Positions 26,066 to 34,577 of a stretch of DNA of 64,000 nt are shown here, one piece after another. The stretch lies in contig CALWXJ010000034.1 of NCBI GenBank assembly GCA_944385475.1, forward strand, positions 25,642 to 89,641, in the 5' to 3' direction. Within the stretch, counting starts at the first letter, position 1, and each line of letters starts with the position of its first letter. Below the pieces are notes generated by a model, which saw nothing but the letters and a program-made list of their open reading frames with translations, had not been told where the DNA came from and did no database searches. A program made the position numbers and the translations under genes. Source of the stretch: an uncultured Oscillospiraceae bacterium (GTDB lineage Bacteria > Bacillota > Clostridia > Oscillospirales > Oscillospiraceae).

Positions 26066-27049
26066 ATGCTGCTGTTTTCTTATCTGAAGCGGCAGTGGAA
26101 GCTGCTGATCCTACTGGTGGGGATCGCCGGGGTCTTCGCTGCGGTCTTCTCCCTGTATGATTTGCCGGTGGAGGCGGTGGGCTATGCCACCTTGCTGTGC
26201 CTTGCGCTGGGAGCCATCCTCTTCGCAGTGGGATTCGCCCTTTTTTCCGCCCGGCACCGGGAACTGCGGCGCCTTATCCGCCGTGTGGAGGAGCCGGTGC
26301 TCCCCCTGCCTTCTCCCCAGGGCCTTTTGGAGGAGGATTACCAGGCCCTTTTGGAGGCAGTGTGCGCCCACCGCAGACGCCTGATGACCCAGAACCGGGA
26401 CCGCCTGGAGGATATGACGGACTATTACACCCTCTGGGCTCATCAGATCAAAAGCCCCATAGCCGCTGCAGGCCTTCTGCTGCAGGAGCCCACGCCATCT
26501 AAAGAGGCCCTGGAGGGGGAGCTTTTGAAAATCAATCAGTATGTGGACATGGTGCTGGGGTATCTGCGCCTGGGAAGCGACACCACGGACTACGTCTTTC
26601 AGGACACGGATTTGGACGCCCTGGTGCGGCAGGCGGTGCGGAAGTTTGCCAGGCTTTTTATTTTAAAGCGCATCTCCCTGGACTTTCAGCCCACCGGCCG
26701 CACAGTGCTGACGGACGGAAAATGGCTTTCCTTCGTGGTGGAGCAGCTGCTCTCCAACGCCTTGAAGTACACCTCCTCCGGCGGCGCCGTCCGCATCTAT
26801 GGCGACGGCGAGACCTTAGTGATCGCAGATACCGGCATCGGCATCCGGGAGGAGGATCTGCCCCGGATCTTCGACAAGGGCTTTACCGGCTACAACGGCC
26901 GGGCGGACAAAAAGTCCACCGGCATCGGGCTCTACCTGTGCCACCAGGTGGTGCAGCGGCTGAACCATGGTCTTACCATCGTCTCCCGGCCGGGCCGCGG
27001 GACCCTTGCCCGTCTGGACCTCAGCCGGCACAAGCGGACCATGGAATAA
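26066..27049 (+). CDS. Intramembrane-sensing histidine kinase, BceS/GraS type
   Basis: 327 residues. Two membrane helices near the N-terminus (about 14-34 and 40-62) with almost no outside loop, typical of Bce-type kinases that sense through their transporter. H-box DYYTLWAHQIKSPIAAAGLLLQ holds the phosphorylated His. ATPase motifs: VVEQLLSNALKYT (N-box), VIADTGIGIREEDLPRIFDKGF (G1 and F boxes), and KSTGIGLYLCH (G2). It starts 4 bases after the regulator. The sensing of drug flux depends on the permease BceB next door. Confidence 0.92.
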   Translation: MLLFSYLKRQWKLLILLVGIAGVFAAVFSLYDLPVEAVGYATLLCLALGAILFAVGFALFSARHRELRRLIRRVEEPVLPLPSPQGLLEEDYQALLEAVCAHRRRLMTQNRDRLEDMTDYYTLWAHQIKSPIAAAGLLLQEPTPSKEALEGELLKINQYVDMVLGYLRLGSDTTDYVFQDTDLDALVRQAVRKFARLFILKRISLDFQPTGRTVLTDGKWLSFVVEQLLSNALKYTSSGGAVRIYGDGETLVIADTGIGIREEDLPRIFDKGFTGYNGRADKKSTGIGLYLCHQVVQRLNHGLTIVSRPGRGTLARLDLSRHKRTME

Positions 27050-27057
27050 GGGGATTT

Positions 27058-27132
27058 CTTACAAAACCGTAAGATATGGGGCCGGACTGTAAGCCAAAGA
27101 GATGGCAGCCAGTCCGGCCTTTGGCGTATCAT
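27058..27132 (+). promoter_or_regulatory. Probable control region of the ABC exporter operon
   Basis: CTTAC-N6-GTAAG (27058-27073) is an inverted repeat like the TTAC/GTAA sites bound by BceR-type regulators. A second 10-bp inverted repeat, GGCCGGACTG (27080-27089) with CAGTCCGGCC (27110-27119), follows. A TATCAT box at 27127-27132 is the likely -10. Confidence 0.5.
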
Positions 27133-27181
27133 GGTCCCATACCCCTCCGGAACCATGCGGAGGCAAAAGGAGGAACCATTT

Positions 27182-27949
27182 ATGGCTCTGCTGGAAGTAC
27201 AGCATCTGCAAAAAATCTACACCACCCGCTTTGGCGGCAACCAGGTCCAGGCCCTCTCCAACGTGAATTTTTCCGTGGAACCCGGGGAGTATGTGGCCAT
27301 CATGGGAGAGTCCGGCTCCGGCAAGACCACCCTTTTGAACATCCTGGCGGCACTGGATCGCCCCACCTCCGGGGAGGTCTTTTTAAACGGAAGGGCCCTC
27401 TCTGACATCCGGGAGCGGGACCTGGCTGCCTTCCGCCGTTCCCACCTGGGCTTTGTGTTCCAGGACTTCAACCTGCTGGACACCTTCTCCCTCCAGGACA
27501 ACATTTTCCTGCCCCTGGTGCTGGCAGGGACTGACTACCAGGCCATGCGAAAAAGGCTCACGCCCATTGCGGAGCAGCTGGGGATCACAAATATTCTCAC
27601 CAAGTATCCCTATGAGGTCTCCGGCGGGCAAAAGCAGCGCGCTACCGTGGCCCGGGCCCTGATCACGGATCCCCAGATCCTGCTGGCAGACGAGCCCACC
27701 GGCGCCCTGGATTCCCGCTCCTCTGACAATCTCCTGGATCTCTTTGGACAGGTCAATGCCGGCGGGCAAACCATTTTGATGGTCACCCACTCCGTAAAGG
27801 CCGCCAGCCACGCCAGCCGGGTGCTGTTTCTTCGGGACGGGGAGGTATACCACCAGCTCTACCGAGGCGGGGAGAGCCTGGAGGGCCAGTTCCGCCGCAT
27901 CTCCGATACTCTCACCGTACTCTCAGAGGGAGGGGCCGACCATGCGTAA
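27182..27949 (+). CDS. Bce-type ABC transporter ATP-binding protein
   Basis: 255-residue ATPase of a peptide-antibiotic exporter. Walker A MGESGSGKTTLLNIL, Q-loop FVFQDFNLLD, signature VSGGQKQRATVARAL, Walker B ILLADEPTGALDS, switch His in VTHSVKAASHA. ATG 27182 follows AAAGGAGG; an upstream ATG at 27131 has no site. It overlaps the permease by 8 bases. The permease partner and the upstream regulator pair make the BceAB assignment firm at family level; the peptide handled is not known. Confidence 0.93.
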   Translation: MALLEVQHLQKIYTTRFGGNQVQALSNVNFSVEPGEYVAIMGESGSGKTTLLNILAALDRPTSGEVFLNGRALSDIRERDLAAFRRSHLGFVFQDFNLLDTFSLQDNIFLPLVLAGTDYQAMRKRLTPIAEQLGITNILTKYPYEVSGGQKQRATVARALITDPQILLADEPTGALDSRSSDNLLDLFGQVNAGGQTILMVTHSVKAASHASRVLFLRDGEVYHQLYRGGESLEGQFRRISDTLTVLSEGGADHA

Positions 27950-29909
27950 GTCCAGCTTCTTCCCCCGGCTGGCCCTGGTGAATCTGCTGCGCAACGGCAG
28001 GTATTACGGGCCCTATCTCCTCTCCTGCGGCGGTACTGCCGCCATGTTCTATATTCTGCGCTATCTCACAGGCAGCGACATCGTCTCCTCCGTCCGGGGC
28101 GCCGGATATCTCCAAAGCCTGATGTCCCTGGGCTGCGTAGTGGTGGCCCTTTTCTCAGGGGTGATCCTGCTCTACGCCAACAGCTTCGTCATGAAGCGGC
28201 GGCAGCGGGAACTGGGGCTATACAACATTCTGGGGCTGGAAAAGCGCCACATCGCCCTTTTATGCCTGTGGGAAACAGCCTATTGCGCCCTGTGCGCCAT
28301 TGCCGGCGGAATCTTGGCAGGCATCCTTTTCAGCAAGCTGATGCTCCTGCTGCTTTTCAAAATCGCCCGTCTGCCGGTGGCTTTCGGATTCGAGCTCAGC
28401 ATAAACGGGATCTTCAGCACCGTTGCCTTGTTTGCCGTGCTCTTTGCCCTGACGCTGGTTTGCAATCTCTTTCGTCTGGGGCGGACCCGGCCGGCGGAGC
28501 TGCTGCACAGCCAGTCTGTAGGAGAGCGGGAGCCTCGGACCAAGCGCCTGCTGGTGGTCTTGGGCATCCTGACCCTGGGAGGCGGCTACTTCCTCTCCTG
28601 GAAGGTGCGGCAGCCCACAGAGGCCCTGCTGCTCTTTTTCCTTGCGGTGGTTCTGGTGATGATCGGCACCTACTGCCTGTTTACCGCCGGGTCTGTGGCA
28701 GTGCTGAAGGCCCTTCGGGCCAATCCCGGCTATTATTACAAGACCCGGCACTTTACCGCTGTGGCAGGGCTTTTATACAGGATGAAGCAAAATGCCGTGG
28801 GGCTTGCCAATATCTGTATTCTCTCCACCATGGTGCTGGTGACGGTGTCCACCACTGTGGCCCTCTATCAAAGCTGTGAGGAGACCCTGGATGAGATGTA
28901 TCCCTATGACGTGCAGGTAATCCAGACCCTCAGCGGCCACGGGGAGGACATCTCCCTGCCCACACCAGAGCAGACCCTGGCCCAGGTGGAGGAAACCCTC
29001 TCCGCCTCCGGTGGGGCAGCGTCCTATTTTGGTTCCTTCACCCAGGCGGAGAGCTGGTTTGAATACAGCGGAAATACCCTTCAGTGGGAAGTCCCGGGCA
29101 TCCAGGGCCGGCTGCGGCTGGTGACGGCAGAGGACTATGCCCGCTGCACCGGGCAGTCCGTGGACCTGGCGGCAGACCAGGTGCTGGCCTATACCCAAGG
29201 AATGGATCTGCCGGACGCCTTTTATATCGGCTCCCTGCCCTTCCGGGTGGCACAGCGGCTGAAGACCAGCCTGCCGGTAAACGGCAGCGCCATCGTCAGC
29301 AGCGAAAACGCGGCGGTGACGCTGGTGGTGGCAGATCAGGCGGTGCTGGAGGAGATCATGGCCCAGTCCCCGGGGGATCTCTTCTCCGAAGAATTCCTGA
29401 TCCAAATGAACCTGGCGGGCACAGAGGAAGAAAAGCTCTCCTTTGCTGAGCGCCTGTTGGAAAAGACCGGACAGGGGGTTGCCGTCAACAGCCGCCAGGA
29501 AAACGCGGCGGATCTCTACACCATGTATGGGGGGTTTTTGTTCCTGGGGGTGTTCCTTGGACTGCTGTTCCTCCTGGCCACAGCCCTGATCATTTACTAC
29601 AAGCAGGTCTCGGAAGGGTTTGAAGACCAGCGGCGCTACACCATCATGCGCCAGGTGGGCATGACGGACCGGGAGATCCGCGCCTCCATCCACAGCCAGA
29701 TCCTGCTGGTGTTCTTTCTGCCTCTATGCACGGCGGGAATCCACACGGCGGCAGCTTATCCCATGGTATCCAAGCTGCTGAAGCTCTTCCAGCTTACCAA
29801 TGCCGGACGCTATGCTCTATGCACAGCGGGGACCCTGGGGGTATTCTGCGCCGTCTATATCCTGGTCTATGCCCTGACGGCCCGGTCCTACCGGCGGATC
29901 GTCAGCTGA
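27942..29909 (+). CDS. Bce-type FtsX-like ABC permease
   Basis: 655 residues with about ten membrane helices: one near 17-38, three in about 52-170, more at 195-290, then a large outside domain of about 200 residues (roughly 310-520) before the last helices (about 525-650). The big extracellular domain between helices VII and VIII marks the Bce/Bcr permease subfamily and binds the antibiotic. FtsX-type motifs include MKRRQRELGLYNILGL and DRRYTIMRQVGMTDREI-like DQRRYTIMRQVGMTDREI. Functions with the ATPase as both pump and flux sensor for the kinase. Ends at the terminator 29932-29970. Confidence 0.92.
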   Translation: MRKSSFFPRLALVNLLRNGRYYGPYLLSCGGTAAMFYILRYLTGSDIVSSVRGAGYLQSLMSLGCVVVALFSGVILLYANSFVMKRRQRELGLYNILGLEKRHIALLCLWETAYCALCAIAGGILAGILFSKLMLLLLFKIARLPVAFGFELSINGIFSTVALFAVLFALTLVCNLFRLGRTRPAELLHSQSVGEREPRTKRLLVVLGILTLGGGYFLSWKVRQPTEALLLFFLAVVLVMIGTYCLFTAGSVAVLKALRANPGYYYKTRHFTAVAGLLYRMKQNAVGLANICILSTMVLVTVSTTVALYQSCEETLDEMYPYDVQVIQTLSGHGEDISLPTPEQTLAQVEETLSASGGAASYFGSFTQAESWFEYSGNTLQWEVPGIQGRLRLVTAEDYARCTGQSVDLAADQVLAYTQGMDLPDAFYIGSLPFRVAQRLKTSLPVNGSAIVSSENAAVTLVVADQAVLEEIMAQSPGDLFSEEFLIQMNLAGTEEEKLSFAERLLEKTGQGVAVNSRQENAADLYTMYGGFLFLGVFLGLLFLLATALIIYYKQVSEGFEDQRRYTIMRQVGMTDREIRASIHSQILLVFFLPLCTAGIHTAAAYPMVSKLLKLFQLTNAGRYALCTAGTLGVFCAVYILVYALTARSYRRIVS

Positions 29910-29931
29910 GGGGACATTTCGGCGAAAAAAT

Positions 29932-29970
29932 AAAAAAGGGCGGCAGCCTGTATGGCTGCCGCCCTTTTTT
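29932..29970. terminator. Strong bidirectional terminator
   Basis: Perfect 17-bp stem, A6 + GC core on the left (29932-29948) and GC core + T6 on the right (29954-29970), 5-base loop, between convergent genes. Confidence 0.93.
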
Positions 29971-29993
29971 GTAAAGCCGCAGGGGGGTCCCCT

Positions 29994-31613
29994 TTACCAG
30001 GCGGCAATGGTGCCGTCTGCCCGGGGCTCCGTCCCCCCCGCCAGGACACCGTCCTCCATCCGCCAGATGATCTCACCTCGTCCCATATCCAGATCGCTGT
30101 TGGGAATGACCACCTGATGGCCCCGATCCGCCAGGGCCCGGGCCACATGGACAGGGACCTCCCGCTCCAGCTCTACCTGGAGGCCTCCCTTCCACTGGAA
30201 CCGGGGAGCATCCAGGGCCTCCTGGGGATTCATGCCGTAATCCACCGTGTTCACCACCACCTGCACATGACCCTGGGGCTGCATAAAGCCCCCCATGACC
30301 CCAAAGGGGCCGATGGGCTCCCTGTCCCGGGCCAGAAAACCCGGAATGATGGTATGATAGGCCCGCTTTCCCCCGGCAAGGCAGTTGGGACTCTCCTCCT
30401 GCAAAGAGAAATTGGCACCCCGGTTTTGCAGGGAGATCCCCGTCCCGGGAATCAGCACCCCGGAGCCAAAGGTCATATAGTGGCTCTGAATGAAGGAGAC
30501 CATGTTCCCCTGGTCGTCCGCAGTGCAGAAATACACAGTATCTCCGCAGGCAGGATCCCCCGCCGCGGGGAAAAGCGCCTGCTCCCCCATCAGGGCCCGC
30601 CTCCGGCGGGCGTAGTCCTGGGAGAGCAGCTGCTCCACCGTCACGTTCATAAAACGGGGGTCTGCCACATAGGTGCGGGTATCCGCGTAAGCCAGCTTCA
30701 CAGCCTCAATCATGGCGTGATATGTCTCCACGCTCTCCCGCTGGCGGGGCAAATCCATGCCGTTTAGGATGTTCAGTGCCATCAGGGCCGTAATGCCGTG
30801 TCCGTTGGGGGGCATCTCAAAGACGTCATAACCCCGGTAATTGGTGTGGATGGGTTCCACCCACAAAGGCTGATAACCCGTGAAGTCCTCCCGGGAAAAA
30901 TACCCCCCGGTAGCCTGGGAAAAGGCCACGATCTTTTCCATGATGGCCCCGTGGTAATAGCTCTCACAGTCTGTGGCAGCCAGTTCCTCCAGCGTAGCGG
31001 CATAGTCCGGGTCCCGGAAGACCTCCCCCGCCCGGTACATGGCGCCGTTTTTGGTAAAATGCTCCATCCAGGGGCCAAACACCTCCGGGTGTTCTTTGGC
31101 CGCCGGGGCGATCCGCTCAAGCCCCTGGGGCCACATCCTGGCCACATTTACAGGGATGACAAACCCCTCCCGGGCATACTCCGCAGCCGGAGCCATCAGC
31201 TCCTCCATGGAGCGCGTGCCGAACCGCCGGCGCAGGGCGCCCCAGGCTGCCGGGGCCCCGGGCACCATGGTGGGGATCCACCCGGTGGCAGGCATGTCCT
31301 GATAGCCCATCTTCCGCACCTGCTCCGCCTCCAGGGCCCGGGGCGCCACACCGGAACCGTTGAGCCCATAGAGTTTTCCCTGGGTCCAGATCAGGGCAAA
31401 GCAGTCCGACCCAAGGCTATTGCTGGTGGGCTCCAGCAGGGGCATGGCTACCGCCATGGCTATGGCCGCGTCCACAGCGTTGCCTCCCCGCCGCAGGATA
31501 TCCAGGCCGATCTGTGAGGCCATAGGGGACGTGGAGCAGGCCATCCCCCTGCGGCCATAGACCACATTGCGGTGGGAGGGATAGGCATATTTCATAGGAT
31601 CAAATGTCAGCAC
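29994..31613 (-). CDS. Gamma-glutamyltransferase family protein, no signal peptide
   Basis: 539 residues of the Ntn-hydrolase GGT family, which cleaves gamma-glutamyl bonds of glutathione-like compounds. N-terminal part: GGNAVDAAIAMAVAMPLLEP. Autoprocessing and catalysis should use the Thr in CGDTVYFCTADDQGNMVS, followed by the typical GSGVLIPGTGI and MGGFMQPQGHVQVV. Unlike secreted GGTs it has no signal peptide, resembling cytoplasmic YwrD-type proteins. GTG 31613 with AAGGAG 8 bases upstream is the likely start; ATG 31595 is an alternative. Substrate not determined. Confidence 0.88.
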   Translation of the reverse strand: MLTFDPMKYAYPSHRNVVYGRRGMACSTSPMASQIGLDILRRGGNAVDAAIAMAVAMPLLEPTSNSLGSDCFALIWTQGKLYGLNGSGVAPRALEAEQVRKMGYQDMPATGWIPTMVPGAPAAWGALRRRFGTRSMEELMAPAAEYAREGFVIPVNVARMWPQGLERIAPAAKEHPEVFGPWMEHFTKNGAMYRAGEVFRDPDYAATLEELAATDCESYYHGAIMEKIVAFSQATGGYFSREDFTGYQPLWVEPIHTNYRGYDVFEMPPNGHGITALMALNILNGMDLPRQRESVETYHAMIEAVKLAYADTRTYVADPRFMNVTVEQLLSQDYARRRRALMGEQALFPAAGDPACGDTVYFCTADDQGNMVSFIQSHYMTFGSGVLIPGTGISLQNRGANFSLQEESPNCLAGGKRAYHTIIPGFLARDREPIGPFGVMGGFMQPQGHVQVVVNTVDYGMNPQEALDAPRFQWKGGLQVELEREVPVHVARALADRGHQVVIPNSDLDMGRGEIIWRMEDGVLAGGTEPRADGTIAAW

Positions 31614-31638
31614 GTGCTCATCTCCTTTTCAACACAAA

Positions 31639-31679
31639 GAAAGGCCGCTTAAAGGGAGCTCCCCTGCAAGCGGCCTTTC
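31639..31679 (-). terminator. Terminator of the DUF4330 gene
   Basis: 12-bp perfect outer stem (31639-31650 with 31668-31679) around an inner GGGAGCTCCC palindrome. The minus side continues TTTGTGTT. Confidence 0.65.
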
Positions 31680-31683
31680 AGGT

Positions 31684-32172
31684 TCATTCGCCCCAGCGCA
31701 CATCCACGATGGTGCCGCCGGAAAATTCAATGTATTCGCTTTTGAGGATATAATCCGTTTTTCCGATGCGCACCTCCTGATCCCCCACTTTTGTGGTCAG
31801 AACATCCGCGGTGGGGGTGGTGGTCACAGCAGTAAAGTAGAGGGTCACATGCTCCGGATCCTCCACCCACTGCCCATCCGGGCCCAATACATAATAGGGC
31901 TGCTGTTCCACAGACTCGATCTGCCCCCCCACCAGGGCGCCGGAGGCCATCAGAGGGGAGGGCAGGTGGGTCAGGCAGTTTTCATACAGCTCCGCCGGAA
32001 CGCCCTCCACCCGGACCACATACGTTACCTTCGTGGTTTCCACCTGGCCGGCGGTAGTCCCGCCGTTTCCTAAGAATTTCCACGCGCCAAATGCCAGCAC
32101 CGCCAGGATCAAAATCACGGCGATGATGTCAATCACATTCCATTTGCCAATTCGTTTTGCTTTGTTTTCCAT
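31684..32172 (-). CDS. DUF4330 domain membrane-anchored protein
   Basis: 162 residues. One N-terminal membrane helix (about 13-33, IIAVILILAVLAFGAWKFLG), then an outside domain of about 125 residues with the DUF4330 pattern: VTYVVRVEGVPAELYENC, GALVGGQIESV, TTKVGDQEVRIGKTDYI. Function unknown. In clostridia DUF4330 genes often stand beside polysaccharide pyruvyltransferase or glycosyltransferase genes, and here it diverges from such a fusion, so an envelope role is plausible. ATG 32172 follows GGAGGAG; a GTG at 32187 is less likely. Confidence 0.82.
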   Translation of the reverse strand: MENKAKRIGKWNVIDIIAVILILAVLAFGAWKFLGNGGTTAGQVETTKVTYVVRVEGVPAELYENCLTHLPSPLMASGALVGGQIESVEQQPYYVLGPDGQWVEDPEHVTLYFTAVTTTPTADVLTTKVGDQEVRIGKTDYILKSEYIEFSGGTIVDVRWGE

Positions 32173-32213
32173 AGACTCCTCCATCACGGGCAGGCCCGGC
32201 TTTCATCGCTTTA

Positions 32214-32242
32214 TGGACATTGTCCGGGAAATATTGTATAAT
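32214..32242 (+). promoter_or_regulatory. Promoter of the glycosyltransferase-CsaB gene
   Basis: TGGACA (32214-32219), 17-bp spacer, perfect TATAAT (32237-32242), 65 bases before the ATG. Confidence 0.65.
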
Positions 32243-32307
32243 ATTTTTCTCCATATCACAAGGGCCAATTTCTCGGCCCTCACTCTGGAAGGCAAAGAGG
32301 AAACAAT

Positions 32308-34536
32308 ATGAATGTCATCCATCTCATCAGCGGCGGCGACTCGGGGGGCGCCAAGACCCACGTGCTGAGCCTGCTGCAAAATCTCCAGCCCCGGATTCGT
32401 GTCCAGCTGGTGTGCTTTCGGGACGGTCCCTTCGCGCAGGAGGCCCGCAGCCTGGGCATTCCCACCCGGATCATGGGGGGCAACAACATCCCCCGGCTGT
32501 GTCGCCAGCTGACGGAGTATATCCGACAGGAGGGGTTTGAGATCATCCACTGCCATGGTTCCCGGGCCAATATGGTGGGGGCACTGCTGCGGCGGCCCAC
32601 GGGGCTTCCGGTGGTGACCACCGTCCACAGCGACTATCGCCTGGACTATTTGGGCCGTCCCCTCAGCCGCCTGACCTTCGGCACCATCAATGCCTGGGCC
32701 CTGCGCCGGCTGGACTACCGCATCGGTGTCTCTGACGCCATGGTGAACCTGTTGATCTCCCGGGGATTTCCCCCGGATCGATTCTACGCCATCTACAACG
32801 GCATCGATTTCACCCCCCCGCCTCCTCAAGGCGATCGGTTGACATACCTGCGGAGCCTGGGGGCCAATGTGGATGAAGATTCCGTTGTGGTGGGCATTGC
32901 CGCCCGGATAAACCCGGTGAAGGATATGTCCACCCTGGTGCGGGGCTTTGCCGCCGGATACGCCAAATGTCCCCGGCTACGGCTCATCATCGCCGGAGAC
33001 GGCCCGGAGAAGAATAAGCTTACCGCCTTGGCTGCGGAACTGGGCGTCTCCCGGCAGGTGTGCTTTGCCGGATGGATCTCCGGCGGCATGGACCGCTTTT
33101 ACAGTGCCCTGGACATCAATGTCCTCACCAGCTTGTCGGAAACCTTCCCCTATGCCCTGACGGATGGTACACGCTTTCATCTGGCTACCGTAGCCACCGC
33201 CGTGGGCGGTATTCCCTATCTCATTGATCAGGATGTAAACGGCTATCTCTTCCAGCCCGGCGACTGGGAAACCCTTGGAGAACACCTGGCAGCCTTGGGC
33301 AATGACGATGAACTGCGCCATCAACTGGGGGAAAAGCTATACGAAAAGGCATCGACTCACTTCTCCATCCAGCATACCGTAGATACCCAGCTGCAGATCT
33401 ACCAGGAGATCCTGCGCCGCCACCATCGCCCCCGGAAAAAGCGGGACGGGGTGGTGATCTGCGGCGCCTACGGGCGGGGCAACGCCGGAGATGACGCCAT
33501 TTTAGAAGCGATCTTACAGGAGATGCGCTCCATTGACCCCGATATGCCCATCACGGTCCTCTCCAAGGACCCCAAGGCCACCCGGCTGGCCTATCGGGTG
33601 CGTTCTGTCAGCCGCATGGCGATCTTCTCCTGGTGGAGGACTATGCGCCGCTCCCGCCTGTATATCAACGGCGGCGGCAGCCTGATCCAGGATGTCACCT
33701 CCCGCCGCTCTTTGTGGTTTTATCTCATGAACATTCAAGCCGCCAAAGATGCCGGCTGCCGGGTACAGATGTACGGCTGCGGCATCGGCCCCGTCACCCG
33801 GATGAGCCACCGCCGCCTGGCGGCCAAGGTCCTCAACCGGGCGGTGGACGCCATCACCCTGCGGGAACCGGACTCCCTCACGGAACTGCAGTCCATGGGC
33901 GTGACCCGCCCAGAGATCCTTTTGACGGCAGATCCCGCTCTCACCCTTCCCGCCGCCCGGGAAGATGAGACGGACAGCGTCCTTCTCAGGGCGGGCATCC
34001 CACCCCAGGGGCGCTATATCTGCTTTGCCCTGCGGCGGTGGCGGGGCTTTGAGGACAAAGCCCCCCTCCTGGGCAAAGCCGCCCGTTATGCCTACACGGC
34101 CTATGGCCTTACGCCGGTGTTCATTGCCGTGGAAAAGCACCTCGATCCCGGGGCCGGGAGGCTGGCCGCCCGGGACCTGGAGGATATCCCCCATTACTTT
34201 TTGGATGACGCCGGCACCGCCGGCACCATCATCGGCGCCCTGTCCCGGATGGAGATTGTGGTATCCATGCGGCTGCATGCGCTGATTTTCGCCGCCGGAC
34301 AAGGGATCCCTCTGGTGGGCGTGGTATACGACCCCAAGGTCTCCGCCTTCCTGCGCTATATCCACCAGCCCTGTTTTATGGATCTGGAAGACCTGACGGA
34401 GGAGTCCCTGCATCAGATGATCGACCACTGCGCCGCCCAGGCCGCTCATCCCGAAGCCCAGGCCGCCGCCGTGAGCCGCCTGCAGGCCATGGAATCCCAA
34501 AATGTGGAGATGGCCCGACGGCTTTTGCAGCAATGA
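32308..34536 (+). CDS. csaB: Fusion: GT4 glycosyltransferase + CsaB polysaccharide pyruvyltransferase
   Basis: 742 residues in two enzymes. Residues about 1-370 are a GT-B glycosyltransferase of family 4: N-terminal SGGDSGGAKTHVLSLL, HCHGSRANMVG, then VGIAARINPVKDMSTL, LIIAGDGPEKNKL and a donor-site region LTSLSETFPYALTDG; the ExFG-type acidic pair is SETFP. Residues about 380-742 are CsaB: VICGAYGRGNAGDDAILEAIL, YINGGGSLIQDVTS, YGCGIGPV, TADPAL and VSMRLHALIFAAGQGIP. CsaB adds pyruvate to a wall polymer, the anchor for SLH-domain surface proteins. The fusion suggests one chain builds and pyruvylates a sugar. ATG follows GAGGAAA. Confidence 0.9.
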   Translation: MNVIHLISGGDSGGAKTHVLSLLQNLQPRIRVQLVCFRDGPFAQEARSLGIPTRIMGGNNIPRLCRQLTEYIRQEGFEIIHCHGSRANMVGALLRRPTGLPVVTTVHSDYRLDYLGRPLSRLTFGTINAWALRRLDYRIGVSDAMVNLLISRGFPPDRFYAIYNGIDFTPPPPQGDRLTYLRSLGANVDEDSVVVGIAARINPVKDMSTLVRGFAAGYAKCPRLRLIIAGDGPEKNKLTALAAELGVSRQVCFAGWISGGMDRFYSALDINVLTSLSETFPYALTDGTRFHLATVATAVGGIPYLIDQDVNGYLFQPGDWETLGEHLAALGNDDELRHQLGEKLYEKASTHFSIQHTVDTQLQIYQEILRRHHRPRKKRDGVVICGAYGRGNAGDDAILEAILQEMRSIDPDMPITVLSKDPKATRLAYRVRSVSRMAIFSWWRTMRRSRLYINGGGSLIQDVTSRRSLWFYLMNIQAAKDAGCRVQMYGCGIGPVTRMSHRRLAAKVLNRAVDAITLREPDSLTELQSMGVTRPEILLTADPALTLPAAREDETDSVLLRAGIPPQGRYICFALRRWRGFEDKAPLLGKAARYAYTAYGLTPVFIAVEKHLDPGAGRLAARDLEDIPHYFLDDAGTAGTIIGALSRMEIVVSMRLHALIFAAGQGIPLVGVVYDPKVSAFLRYIHQPCFMDLEDLTEESLHQMIDHCAAQAAHPEAQAAAVSRLQAMESQNVEMARRLLQQ

Positions 34537-34547
34537 CCGACACCAAG

Positions 34548-34577
34548 AAAAGCGCCCCGTTACCGGGGCGCTTTTTT
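34548..34577. terminator. Strong bidirectional terminator
   Basis: 12-bp stem AAAAGCGCCCCG (34548-34559) with CGGGGCGCTTTT, loop TTAC, then extra T. It overlaps the end of the ClC gene and serves both convergent genes. Confidence 0.9.
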
